DNA of 64,000 nucleotides from Takakia lepidozioides (lineage: Eukaryota; Streptophyta; Takakiopsida; Takakiales; Takakiaceae). The position numbers and the translations under genes are program-made. Location: the NCBI GenBank assembly GCA_030704615.1, contig CM060732.1:27571053-27635052 (forward strand), written 5' to 3'. Positions 42,911 to 53,204 of the stretch are shown here, piece after piece. The notes beneath the pieces were generated by a model, which saw nothing but the letters and a program-made list of their open reading frames with translations, was not told the DNA's origin and did no database searches. Each line of letters opens with the position of its first letter. Within the stretch, counting starts at the first letter, position 1.

Positions 42911-43097
42911 CTACTAATGAAGGCACCTTCTGAAACACATTTCACCCTATTTTCCCCTCTTATCAGAATCGGCCCTAAATTTTCATGTTCAATTCTGCAA
43001 GTTAGCTGGTTGAGTGAATCTAGTTGGAGTGACTTTGACATGATACTGCCAATGTGACAAGAGTATGCATTGAACCCATTGGTAGCGGGATATTGGG

Positions 43098-44110
43098 ATA
43101 TCTCTTGGCCATGTGCCATCGTCAAAGCTGAAATTGTACTAGTTGTCATTCTGACCACTGCCCTAGTGGACATATATGCCAAATGTGGGTGCAGCAAGCC
43201 TGATGCAAAGGGAGAGTTCGACAACATGGCTAAATGAGATGTGGTGTTATGGACTGCCATGATTGTAAGGTGTGTGTAGCATAGGTGTGGGAGTAAGGCT
43301 TTGGAAACCTAAGAACAAATGATGTAGGAAAGGATGAAGCCAAACCAGGTCATGTTCATTTGTGTTTGTTAATATGCATATGCGAGCCTAGCAGCCCTGG
43401 GAAGGGGCCAAGAGGTTCATGGTGACATCATCAAAGCTGGAATTGTACCTGATGTCATTCTGAACATTCCCCTGGTGTACATGTATGTCAAATGCGAGCC
43501 TGGTAGCCCTGGAAAGGACGCAAAGGTCCATTATCAAATCTGGAATTGTACCACTAGATGTCACTCTAAAGACTGCCTTGGTGGATATGTATGTCAAATG
43601 CATGTCTGGCAGCCCTGAAAAAGGGTACAGAGGTCCACGGTGATATTGTCAAAGTTGGTATTGTATCTGATGTGATTCTGAACGTTGTCATAGTGGACAT
43701 GTATGCCAAGGTTGCAGGGTGCAACTACAAGGATACATGGCTGTTTTGATAATATGGTTGAATGAGATGTGGTACCAGCCTAGCCCATAATTGCACTTAA
43801 CTAGAGTAGGCAATGAGTGAAGACGGGGTTTGTGATGACATCGTCCAAGCTGGAATTAAACAAATGTTGTTCTGAACTATGCCCTTGTGGACTTGTATGC
43901 CAAATTGGGGTGCATGGAGGATGATGATTCTAGGATATGCACAACAGCGGCGTGGGATGGAGGCCCTTTGGAGAGGTCTATGAGCAAGTGGTGTGGGAAG
44001 GGATACTGCAGCGCAACCACATTGGTACATTTGCAACATGTGTGCAAGCCTGGCAGCCGTGCAAAATAGCAAAGAGGTTCGTGGTAACATCGTCCAAGCT
44101 AGAATTGTAC
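43098..44110 (+). pseudogene. Decayed PPR repeats (inverted copy of the PPR-DYW gene)
   Basis: Plus-strand sequence encodes scattered pieces of the same 101-residue repeat: ALVDIYAKCGCSKPDAKG, FDNMAK then stop, AASLAALGRGQEVHGDII-like and IIKAGIVPDVILN. At least five partial repeats are seen, all with stops and deletions. No E or DYW domain follows. Sequence upstream of a PPR start recurs at 44110-44460, suggesting a further broken copy. It cannot encode a protein, but transcription would give RNA complementary to the intact gene's mRNA. Confidence 0.75.
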
Positions 44111-44460
44111 TAGATGTTGATCTGAACTTTGACATGATGCCAATGTGACAACAGGAAAGTATCCAGAAACAGGTCACAGAGACGAGGAGAAGTTGTGAAA
44201 TGGTGGGACAACCGAGGGAAAAAGGTTAATGCCTGTTAGATTATAGAGGGCAGACGCAATTCAGCATAGGAACTAGTGTGATAAGCTGAGTTGGGTGTTT
44301 CCTAGAACAAATCTAGGTTGTCATTATCAGCTGCAAGGCAAGGAAGTATGCATGATTTGTGCACAAGCAGTGATAGTTGAAAGAGCAGGGATAGAGTATG
44401 GGTCCAGATTCATCCAAGAGGGCCAGATTTCAAGCACATGATTACCGATGATGGGGGCTG

Positions 44461-44915
44461 CTATTTCATGAGCCATGAGCCATGAGCGGCATGAGCCATG
44501 AGCAGAGTCGTAAGTGTGGAAAAAAACATGAGCAGCACTATTTTCCGGAAATGAGTGTCCGCGGGAATAGGGTTTAGGGTGCCACGGTCATAGGGGGAGA
44601 AGGACCTCCCGATGAAGGAGGTTCGGCAATGTTATTTAGAATTATATATTGAAAGGCAATGTTTCGCGAATGGTAGGGTGGTACTGCTCTGTACAATGGG
44701 GGCCCATTTCAGCCTACCAGCCATTTGCAAAATTCACCCACACTCCCAATCCCAAACGAAATGAGCAATGACGCATTCTCGGAACGATGGACACAGAATA
44801 GAATAAAAAGAGGGCACAATGAGGTTTTTATTGATCCACATGAATTGCATTTGAAGCACGTCTACTGTGCTGATTGTGCCATCAAATCTTGAGCCCTGTG
44901 CCTACTGAATACAAG
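44461..44915. other. Intergenic with CATGAGC repeats
   Basis: GAGCCATGAGCCATGAGCGG-type short repeats lie at 44470-44530. No gene is seen. At about 44826-44832 the minus strand carries GATCAATAAA, a likely poly(A) signal for the gene at 44916-45746. Confidence 0.5.
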
Positions 44916-45746
44916 TCACGTTGTCAATGGGACTTTGACTGCTCTCAGAACTAGCTCATGAGTCATGGGGCTCCTCCATGTAAAGTCGATTGCAGCCGTT
45001 GTACCGCCCCTAGTGATGTTCACCACAATGTCCTGCCCTTCAATCATACCACCATCGAATATGGAAATCTTCACGTTTTCGTCGTCCACACCAATGCGAA
45101 TGTCCCCATACAATGGAGAAGAGGAGCGCACTCCTCGAGGAGAATAGGTCTCTCCGATGGAGTCCACCCACGTCCAGTGGCAGCAGTTCCACCGCAACAG
45201 CATAGCAGTGCGCCTTCTTCTGCATAGGTGACCGTCGTAGCTGGGAAAATCGGAATCGAGGATGCGCAGGAGCCACGGACTCCTCAGACCAAGATCGTCA
45301 CCCCGCTCGAAGGCGTAGTGGCCTACGATATACTCAAAAGCCACCAATGTTTCCACAATCGAACCAGTATCTTCTGTGTAATCTGTGTACCAGATAACAA
45401 TGTCTCCCGATGTGGCCGAATACATTGCATAATCGATGCCTCCAAAGGGGCAGTCGTCCCGGTTCCGGAAGCACGGCATCCTTGCAAAGGAGGACCTGAG
45501 GACGACTTGGATGCCGATGACCTTGCGGACAGCTACGAAGCCCTTAGATTTTGGAAATGATACGAAGCGGAAGAGCAGTCCGGCCTCCAATAATGGAGCA
45601 TCTGGGTCACACGTACCCACCGACGGAGGTGGAACGTGTTCATCACGACAGCGGTGGATGAAGCCATACATCTTTCTCATCAACAAGTTATAGTTTGAGA
45701 TCTGCCACCGAAGTCCATCCCCCCGGATGGAAATTCGGCGCCGCAT
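44916..45746 (-). CDS. Unknown protein, paralogue of the gene at 45907-46599
   Basis: I do not recognise the family. The frame encodes 276 residues. The C-terminal ~180 residues share a clear pattern with the divergent neighbour: SFARMPCFRNRDDCPF, DYAMYSATSGDIVIW, FEYIVGHYAFERGD, LLRWNCCHWTWVD, LYGDIRI, SIFDGGMIEGQDIVV and HELVLRAVKVP. No signal peptide or membrane segment is evident; several Cys and Trp are conserved. The annotated start MRRRIS arises from a copy of the GGCGCC palindrome and the first ~90 residues have no counterpart in the partner, so the true start or a 5' exon may differ. AATAAA lies about 85 bp behind the stop on this strand. Expression from a shared 160-bp promoter with its neighbour is likely. 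Confidence 0.6.
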   Translation of the reverse strand: MRRRISIRGDGLRWQISNYNLLMRKMYGFIHRCRDEHVPPPSVGTCDPDAPLLEAGLLFRFVSFPKSKGFVAVRKVIGIQVVLRSSFARMPCFRNRDDCPFGGIDYAMYSATSGDIVIWYTDYTEDTGSIVETLVAFEYIVGHYAFERGDDLGLRSPWLLRILDSDFPSYDGHLCRRRRTAMLLRWNCCHWTWVDSIGETYSPRGVRSSSPLYGDIRIGVDDENVKISIFDGGMIEGQDIVVNITRGGTTAAIDFTWRSPMTHELVLRAVKVPLTT

Positions 45747-45906
45747 TTACATCGAAGAGGGGATGGACTTCGTCGTGTCCAGTGGCTATCGGCCCACCTG
45801 GCAGTGACTGCCCATAGTTTGCATGGCAGGGTAGGAAACAGAAACGGCTACATTCATGCAGCAGCCAATCTTCATCGGTCCAGGATCCTGTAGGGGGGAA
45901 ATTTAA
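45747..45906. promoter_or_regulatory. Short divergent intergenic region between the two paralogues
   Basis: 160 bp separate the opposite starts. A variant of the GGCGCC palindrome (AAATTCGGCGCCGCATTT) lies at the left edge, 45729-45747. No clear TATA box is seen on either side. Confidence 0.35.
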
Positions 45907-46599
45907 ATGTGCCCTGGAGTGTTTGTGAGGAATTGCAGCGTTAGCTTGAACTTTTTCCAGCCACCGCGCTGCTCCTCCTCCATCCGGGAGCTGCTGTCAT
46001 TGAGCGTACTCCGCTACTCTTTTTCAAGGATGCCGTGCCGCCGAAATCCAGCCGACTGCCCTTATCATGGCCACGATTATGCTATGTTCAAACCAGAATC
46101 AGGAGACATCATTGTCTGGCTCTCTGTTTTCACAGACGCTGCTGGAATCAAGCAAGAGTCTTTGCGCGCAATGGAGTATCTGGAGGGCTATTACCGCTTT
46201 GAGCGAGGTGAGGGCGAGGGTCAATGCGGTCCGTGGGTCCTGAAAATTGTTGACCTCGATATACCAAGGATGCCGGACAGATCACGCACGGCCTCGCTTT
46301 GGCGCTGGAACTGCTGCCAGTGGACCAGGGAGGACGGCACCGGGGAAAACTATATACGTGCAGATCACTCCGCTCTTCCAGTGTATGGAGACATTCGGCT
46401 GCGTTGCGAAGACGAATCGCACGGGCACATGAGGCCCACAGTGACCTTGTCAATGTATGATGGTGGTATCATTGATGGACATGACATTGTCGTCGGCTCC
46501 AGTAAGGGCAGCAGAACGACCGAATTGCAGTTTACCTCGAGGTGCCGCAGCAGTGATGAGCTTGTTTTGAGGGGTATCGAAGTTCCGTCGACTTGGTGA
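45907..46599 (+). CDS. Unknown protein, paralogue of the gene at 44916-45746
   Basis: 230 residues, not recognised. Shared blocks with the neighbour are SFSRMPCRRNPADCPY, DYAMFKPESGDIIVW, MEYLEGYYRFERGEG, LWRWNCCQWTRED, VYGDIRL, SMYDGGIIDGHDIVV and DELVLRGIEVP. The order and spacing are the same, so the two genes arose by inverted duplication. The conserved part begins near Met at 46030, which is an alternative start. Stop at 46599 is followed by GATCAATAAACCC at 46668, a poly(A) signal with the same context as the partner's. Absence of stops in both copies suggests both are under selection or recently duplicated. Compared with the retroelements nearby this looks like host DNA. Confidence 0.65.
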   Translation: MCPGVFVRNCSVSLNFFQPPRCSSSIRELLSLSVLRYSFSRMPCRRNPADCPYHGHDYAMFKPESGDIIVWLSVFTDAAGIKQESLRAMEYLEGYYRFERGEGEGQCGPWVLKIVDLDIPRMPDRSRTASLWRWNCCQWTREDGTGENYIRADHSALPVYGDIRLRCEDESHGHMRPTVTLSMYDGGIIDGHDIVVGSSKGSRTTELQFTSRCRSSDELVLRGIEVPSTW

Positions 46600-46854
46600 A
46601 GCCCATGTAGAAGGAGGAAGGGCTTAGTTTTGTCTGCAGTTGGTAAATGTGAGACATCGTGTCCGATCAATAAACCCATCGTACCTCACTTCTGTATGAT
46701 TGTGTTTCATTCTGTTGAATAACTGTCGGAATTGGCCCACTGTTTACAATTTGATGTCTCATTTCTACAATGTTTCTGTCCGGATGAATATAGCAGAGTA
46801 ACCGTTATGTGAGTCATGTGTCAAGAATATACCAGAGTAACACCATGTCGGCAT

Positions 46855-47530
46855 TGAAATGCGGCGCCGCATTTCCATGTCGGGATTGAAATGCGGTGCC
46901 GCATTTCCATGTCCGACAAGAAAATGCGGTGCATCATTTCCGTCCAGGTACACGAAATACCAACACGGGTCTATAAATGATCAAAAACGAGGTTGGCATT
47001 GCAAATGCGGCGACGCATTTCCAGCTTGGCAATGGAAACTTCTTTTTGGACAAGGGAATGCGGTGCCGCATTTCCGTACAACACTTCGAAAAGTGTGACA
47101 TTTCCGACCAGCGCGATGGAATGCGTTACCGCATTTCCGAGAGAGGGTCTGCAAATGGACAAATTGCGATGTCCATTCTGGAAATGCGGCGCCGCATTTC
47201 CATGTCCATCAGCGACTTTTTTTTACAATGGAATGCGGTGCCAATTTTTTGCTGATGGGCCTGCAGTTCGAACAACGACCATCCCCAATACTGAAATGCG
47301 GCACCGCATTTTCAATCCCGCCATCTCGACCTCCTTGTTCGACCTCCTTGTTCGACCTCTGTAAGCGTGGTGGCATCCATGCGATGAGCGGGAGAGGCCA
47401 AAACTGGCGTGTGGACAAAGGAAATTTTGGAAATGCGGCACCGCATTTCCAATTCAGATTACTTTTTACTATGCCAACATTGAAATGGAAAATTTAGTCC
47501 CTCCCCTGTTTTGGAAATGCGGTGCCCCAT
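46855..47530. repeat. Dispersed array of GGCGCC-centred palindromes
   Basis: About eleven copies of GGAAATGCGGYGCCGCATTTCC, a perfect or near-perfect palindrome. Examples are at 46856, 46889, 46920, 47005, 47061, 47119, 47179, 47229, 47289, 47426 and 47509. Spacing is irregular (about 30-140 bp), so this is not a classical tandem repeat. One more lies inside the first intron of the gene at 47671-49500 (about 48838-48860). The reading frames MRRRIS and CGAAFP seen on both strands are by-products. Confidence 0.85.
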
Positions 47531-47670
47531 TTCTGATTTTGGGAGCGTCGTGGTTTGGGCGATTGTGTGGCTGGAATGCACACTGGAGAGGGGTCACGAA
47601 TGTCGGGCAGAATTTCCTTTATATACTCTGGAAGAGAATTTACATTTACAGAGACTTCATTAAAATTCTA

Positions 47671-49500
47671 TTAATCTTGAAAATCATCCGAATCCTCATC
47701 CTGTTCTAGACTGTCCTGCTCATCCTCCACCCCCTCAGTGCCTCTCTCATCTCCAGCGGACTGCTCGTTGGCCAGGCTTTCGAAAATCCCATCTTCCCCT
47801 TGCGGAACTGTCCATCTCACCTCCGTTGGGTCGTCTTCCTCCCTGTCTGCGTCGCTCTCATCCGCTGAATCACATATGTACTTTCGTACCCGTCTACCTG
47901 TCTGAGCTGCTGCCAACTCTTTCCTTATCCTTCTGTCCTCCCTAGCCCTCTCCAAAATCTGCTCTACTTTACTGGGATTCTCACTTCTTCTAATCACTGT
48001 ATTTGCGAGTTTAGCTGCATAACTAGGAAGGGAGTAGTCCCTCACCGGGCTCGTCATGAATCGGCCCTCGCAAAGAACGGGACATTCTTCCTGGCAGGAA
48101 GTGTAGGCCCTACATGTTTCGACCCGGACCCTGCAATCCTGCACATGACAATCATCAACGAGACTAATGAGAACCACAGTCGGGAAATTCGTTTGACATA
48201 AATGACCCAGAAGGCTTTGCAAACTTACAATGTTTGCACTCACTCGTATTCCGGGTTCTCCTCCGCATCAATGTCCACTGTGTCTTCCTCGGACTCCGAC
48301 GAATCCGAGGAGACTTCCGCTCTGTCGGGAGCCTTCACATTCCGTTGCAGCCCCTCCAGATGGGATCCCCACACGGATGAATCCTCCTCGTAGGCAAAGA
48401 GGTGCCGGTCGGAAAACCGCCCAGCCCACATTGAGGCACCTGTTACAATGCCATCCACACATTACCACATGGCGCTTCAGATGTTGCGAACTACATCCTA
48501 ACGAGAATTTGCAGAACAGCATAGATCAAGATTCTGCATACCTGTCCCACAGATGAGGTCGAGCACTGTGCCCTCCACGTCTGTGCATGTCTCCATAATT
48601 GTCTGAATGAAGGCAGGGCTCCGAGTCCGTGAGTACCGCAGGGGTTCCGTTGAAGTGAGGCTATGAGGGAGAAGTTCCTTGGGAACGTTGTTGAACAGAA
48701 CGTCGTAATCGAGTGGGTCGCAGTTCGGGTCAACCTTTCCTCCCTCCTTCCGGAAAGCAAAGGTGGAGTTCTCCTTCACAAAGCAGTATGCATCGAACTG
48801 CTTCGTCTGCATACACAGGGGGAAAACGATTAGAAACCGAATGCGGCACCGCATTTGAAAACACCCAAGCAAATGAATGGACGAGTGCCAGTGTCGTAAT
48901 CACCTTCTTCCCTTCCGACCGAAGGCCCAGTGTGTTGATGCACGTCCACTTCTTTTTCAGAATCGGGACGGCGCTCTTGCGGGTCCACTTCGCAATTCCT
49001 GTCTGAGTGTTTTTTCCTCTGCTCGCCAGGACAACCACACAGCCTCTGTCGTCCAACACCATGCGGGCAAGCCCGAATCCTTTCTTCCAAAAGTCCTCCG
49101 AGTACCTGTTCCAAGATGGCAAAGCTTGCAGTCCTTCCACAGGCTCTCCGTCCGGAATATCCAAGATGATCATATCGCAAGACCACTCGGTGGCATTTCC
49201 GCCCCTCCTACAATCCTTGTCTGCACACACCCTCTCAAAGAACGAGACCATATTCTGAAATCCTGGGGTGTCGGAAGGCTCTTCGGCAGTCGCCTTCTTC
49301 AGTGCTCTGCCCTTCAGACCCTCCATGGTCTTCAGGTATGCCAACTTGGCTGCCCGTCCATCCAAAGCCGCCAAGAAACTCTCATTTACACACTGGACTA
49401 CAGTTTCGGGAGCCACTTTCGGCCTCTTCATTTCCACCGGCTCGAAAGGGTGCCCCCCTGGGGGGTTGAAGAGTGCCTTCTTTGCCGAGCCAGTTCTCGT
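47671..49500 (-). CDS. Amino-methyltransferase-like protein (N4/N6 type), four exons seen, 5' end in the gap
   Basis: The exon model on the minus strand is (gap)-48904, 48806-48542, 48439-48244 and 48130-47671. All introns have GT and AG and the phases join. Exon 1 encodes WSCDMIILDIPDGEPVEG and later CVVVLASRGK, placed like motif IV (usually DPPY or DPPW) and the following strand of N6-adenine/N4-cytosine methyltransferases. Exon 2 has RYSRTRSPAFIQTIMETC, GTVLDLICGTG (AdoMet motif I) completed by ASMWAGRFSDRHLFAYEED from exon 3. Order IV then I matches the beta class. The catalytic motif reads DIPD, so activity is uncertain. The C-terminus is acidic (DEDSDDFQD). A broken paralogue lies at 51135-52242. 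The N-terminus is lost in the 500-N gap. Confidence 0.68.
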
Positions 49501-50000
49501 NNNNNNNNNNNNNNNNNNNNNNNNNNNNNNNNNNNNNNNNNNNNNNNNNNNNNNNNNNNNNNNNNNNNNNNNNNNNNNNNNNNNNNNNNNNNNNNNNNNN
49601 NNNNNNNNNNNNNNNNNNNNNNNNNNNNNNNNNNNNNNNNNNNNNNNNNNNNNNNNNNNNNNNNNNNNNNNNNNNNNNNNNNNNNNNNNNNNNNNNNNNN
49701 NNNNNNNNNNNNNNNNNNNNNNNNNNNNNNNNNNNNNNNNNNNNNNNNNNNNNNNNNNNNNNNNNNNNNNNNNNNNNNNNNNNNNNNNNNNNNNNNNNNN
49801 NNNNNNNNNNNNNNNNNNNNNNNNNNNNNNNNNNNNNNNNNNNNNNNNNNNNNNNNNNNNNNNNNNNNNNNNNNNNNNNNNNNNNNNNNNNNNNNNNNNN
49901 NNNNNNNNNNNNNNNNNNNNNNNNNNNNNNNNNNNNNNNNNNNNNNNNNNNNNNNNNNNNNNNNNNNNNNNNNNNNNNNNNNNNNNNNNNNNNNNNNNNN
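49501..50000. other. Assembly gap (500 N)
   Basis: Exactly 500 N, presumably a scaffold gap of unknown true length. The methyltransferase-like gene enters it from the left and an element A family fragment from the right. Confidence 0.99.
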
Positions 50001-50149
50001 CAACGGGCTTGCACCGTTCTCGGGGTCACTACTCCCCTTATATATACTTCTGTAGCTGTCCGCGGGGGTTTCACAACCAGCCATGCCATTTTATGGCGAA
50101 CCACCACGAAAACCCTCGACTCCCTGTGATGAGTCGCGGTGAGTCTTGC

Positions 50150-50536
50150 AATATTTGAACTCAGATCATCCACTTGAGTCTGCAGGCCTTCCACATCCTC
50201 TTGTAGCTCCGCTATCCTACTATAGACATTGTCCATAGTAGTTGTGGCAATGTTCTGCACCTGCAATCTGAGCTCATTCATCTCGCCCTGGGTGAGCTTC
50301 CTTGGTGCTTTGCCTTCTACTGGCCCTTGTGCTAACCAGACCTGCATAAGGTGGTTATCCACCAAGTCCTGTGTGGCACCCCTGAGAGTCTGCTCCTCCT
50401 TGAGTCTATACACATTTAACTGCTGCTGTAAAGCCTCCATGCGCTTCGCATGAGGTTCAACTAGGCCCGCATAGGCAGCAGCCAGATTATTGGCTTCCTC
50501 CCAGCCTTGTTCTTGAATGAGGCTTAGTTCATGCAA
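50150..50536 (-). pseudogene. Coiled-coil fragment of the element A accessory protein
   Basis: The minus strand encodes NNLAAAYAGLVEPHAKRMEA, VYRLKEEQTLRGATQDLVDN and MNELRLQVQNIATTTMDN, matching about residues 1230-1350 of the accessory region at 5733-9869. It ends at 50150, where the sequence changes (RLTATHHRESRVF) and soon meets the gap. It lies head to head with an LTR fragment of the same family, so this is a rearranged piece. Confidence 0.78.
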
Positions 50537-50909
50537 GCTGTAGAATTATACAGTAGGATAGAATAAAGACACCATGGCATAGGCATGATACATGATTAAT
50601 CTTAATCCGATACTGAATCAATACGAACATACTGTGTAGAGAGACACGAGAGAAGCTGTGGAATGAATGCATGATTAACTGGAACTTAGTAGATACTGAA
50701 GCAATCTGATGCTTCAGTATACACGGTAAGGTAAATTGATAACATGAAGGCAGGAAGGAATACAAATAGGAAGCACAACCATGATTCACTAGCTGCAGGT
50801 CATGACTGATTGTTCTGAGCGGGCTGAGTGCTTAGAGATATCCAACTCTTCTATCTTGGAGTTTCCACCTCGGATAGCGAAGGGATGGGTGAGTAAAAGC
50901 TGCTCGACA
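50537..50909 (+). repeat. LTR fragment of the element A family (right end)
   Basis: It matches about 655-1012 of the element A LTR on the plus strand, ending AGCTGCTCGACA at 50909. What follows is not a primer-binding site. Confidence 0.8.
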
Positions 50910-51134
50910 GGAGATTAAGACTGTCAATGAGGGATGGCTGACGATGATGGAGAGTCGGAAGAAATGATACACTGGGGTGCCTTCGCCTACTTGGGATAAC
51001 ATGATCTATTTCCTTAATCTGTTGGGAATTTAACTTTCTTTCCTTTGCATTTGTAAGTGACATTGGCAGTATTGATCTTTGTTTCTTTGCAAACATTCTT
51101 CTCTTCGTTCTCAAATTGAACATGTCTGTCGCAG

Positions 51135-52242
51135 GTGAGCACTGGTCCCTCCTTCGTGTGCGGTGTGCAGAAAACGTTTGCTGCTGACATGGTCATTCTT
51201 GACATCCCGGACGGCCAGGCTGTGCCAGAAGTTCTTTTGAAGGGAAAGATGCCAAGCTAGAACAAATTCGATGACAACTACTGGAGTTGGGTATTCGGGT
51301 TCTGCAATTATTTCCTTTCTAATGCAGAGACACTTCTGATCTTTCAGTCATGTGATAACGATAGTCGTCGGGCATTGGCATCATACCTGAAGTCCTCTGG
51401 GTTTGAAGTTCTGCGCACGTGGAATTGTGTGAACATCCTCTACCTTGTGAAATGGGGTTGTCCTGGTCAGCTGGTATGACGCCTCTCTCTTGGATGTGCT
51501 TTATTGCTGCGTTTCAATGTTTTTTGCAGTGTAACTCTAGAAGAATCTGTGATGATCGGCACCGATCATCACAAATATGTGATTGATCAGTTTGTTGCAT
51601 GTCTATGTTTTGAAGTGCCAATCTACAAATTCCACTAATGGTTGTGTTTTGCACCCTAACCTTTAGTCTTTCGCAGACGAAGATGTTCGAGGCGATCTGC
51701 CTGCGAAGGATTCGCACCTCAAAGACACCATCCTCCATCCGCAGCTTCGAGATTTCTGACAAGGGGTGTTTCATCAATCCCCCGCATGAGCCGCATGTCG
51801 ATGACATTTTGTACAACTTCATGTAGCCCAGTCAGACTCTCAAAAGACCAGATGGCACTCCCTGGAGAGGTGCAAAGGAGAAAACCCCCGCGTTCATGCA
51901 GACACTGCTGGAGTCATGCAGATACTGCACGGATGGTCGACCTCTCAGTATCCACAGGTTTGTTTTCTCCATTCAGATTTGGTTTTCTTTCACCAGTTTC
52001 ATCTTCATTAATGCCCCCCTCCAAGCTGTTCATGTCATCCTATCTGTTGCAGGAGCAACTTACCATGCGTGCAAGGCAGGCGGAAGAGCCATTTTTGGCA
52101 TGGAGGGTGACTCTGACCTATACAAGACTGTGCTCCTCCCCCTTTTGTCTGGCTCTACATCAGGCACACAAATCGAAACGATTCAATTCCAAAATGATGA
52201 GGATCCCGAGGATAAGCAGGTCCACAACGACTTTTCATGTGA
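51135..52242 (+). pseudogene. Broken paralogue of the methyltransferase-like gene
   Basis: Exon-like blocks lie at 51135-51473 (after GTCGCAG, ending CTG|GTATGA), 51677-51957 (after TTCGCAG, ending CACAG|GTTTG) and 52053-52242 (after GTTGCAG, ending TGA|GTAAGT). They parallel the other gene: ADMVILDIPDGQAV, EKTPAFMQTLLESC, VDLSVSTG joined to ATYHACKAGGRAIFGMEGD. The DIPDG sequence in place of DPPY is shared by both, so it is a family trait, not random decay. This copy has a TAG at 51258 where the other has Trp, a TAG near 51823, and a one-base shift before motif I, so it is probably inactive. More sequence after 52330 may be a fourth exon. The pair is inverted around the gap. Confidence 0.65.
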
Positions 52243-52739
52243 GTAAGTCTGTCATGGATTTGTCATTCCACTTTGGGTGCCCTGTTCAATCGCATACATC
52301 AAATTTGCAGTAATAACATTTTTTTTGCTGTGACTTGAAGGAAAGGCAGCGATGGATCTTCAGGAGACACCCCCATTTGTGGCGAGACTATTTTCGACAG
52401 CCCCCTTTCCACTTTTGTGCTTCCTGTGTATGCCGAAGTAATGGCACTTCAAATGGCCGAGGCTCTCTCCCCTGACTTTTTATTGCCCGACCGCAGGTGT
52501 AGCCATCGTAGATCCGGAGTTCTTAAATTCTTGGACTTGGATGCAGAGGACGCGGGGATACATTGTACTGACTCTGAGTCAGACTGAACTATGCATTTTT
52601 AATGTTCTATTCTCATCCTCTTCGGAAAAGATTGAATCCCCTACTCTATTGCAGATGTTCCGACAGAAAAAAAAAAAAAAAAATGGAACAAAGAATCCAC
52701 TTAGAAGGAAATGGCAATTTTCATAAATCCATCCCACAA

Positions 52740-52990
52740 ACACCACACACTCATGTCATATCCATTGTTCATATACATTGTGCATTCATCTATTGTGTAT
52801 GAATGCATCCTCCATTCATGAATGTTTTCCATTATTCAACATCCATTGTACATTCATCAATTATACATTCTTCCATTGTACTCTCATCCATCCCTCTTTC
52901 ATCCATCTACTTGCATTGTTAGCACTCATCCATCTATTATTCATCCACTCTACATTCATCTATCCTGCATTCATCTGTTGCTTTCATGTG
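52740..52990 (+). repeat. CATTCATCCAT-type simple repeat
   Basis: Degenerate units such as CATTGTACATTCATC and CATCCATC run over about 250 bp. No gene is seen between 52330 and 53200. Confidence 0.7.
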
Positions 52991-53204
52991 GGAATGACCA
53001 CATCCTTTTATTATGTTGTCCAATTTGTTTCCGCGATTAAGGGTGCTCTTCCGCGGAAATACACTCCGCTTCTTCCTTGGCGTGCGGTGACGCGGCATTT
53101 AAGCGCGATGACGTGGAGTGAGATTGGTAATGTGGCGTGGGTGCAAGGTGACATGGCGTGAGTGCAGCTGCGCTCACGCGACCACGCTCACGCCGAGGCA
53201 TCCT

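Noticed and set aside
46859-47497. Frames with repeated MRRRIS and CGAAFP peptides
   Set aside because: These are translations of the GGCGCC palindrome in different frames, with no sign of a real protein.
46855-47530. CRISPR-like array of regularly spaced palindromes
   Set aside because: Spacers are irregular and partly related, the genome is eukaryotic, and no cas-like gene is present.
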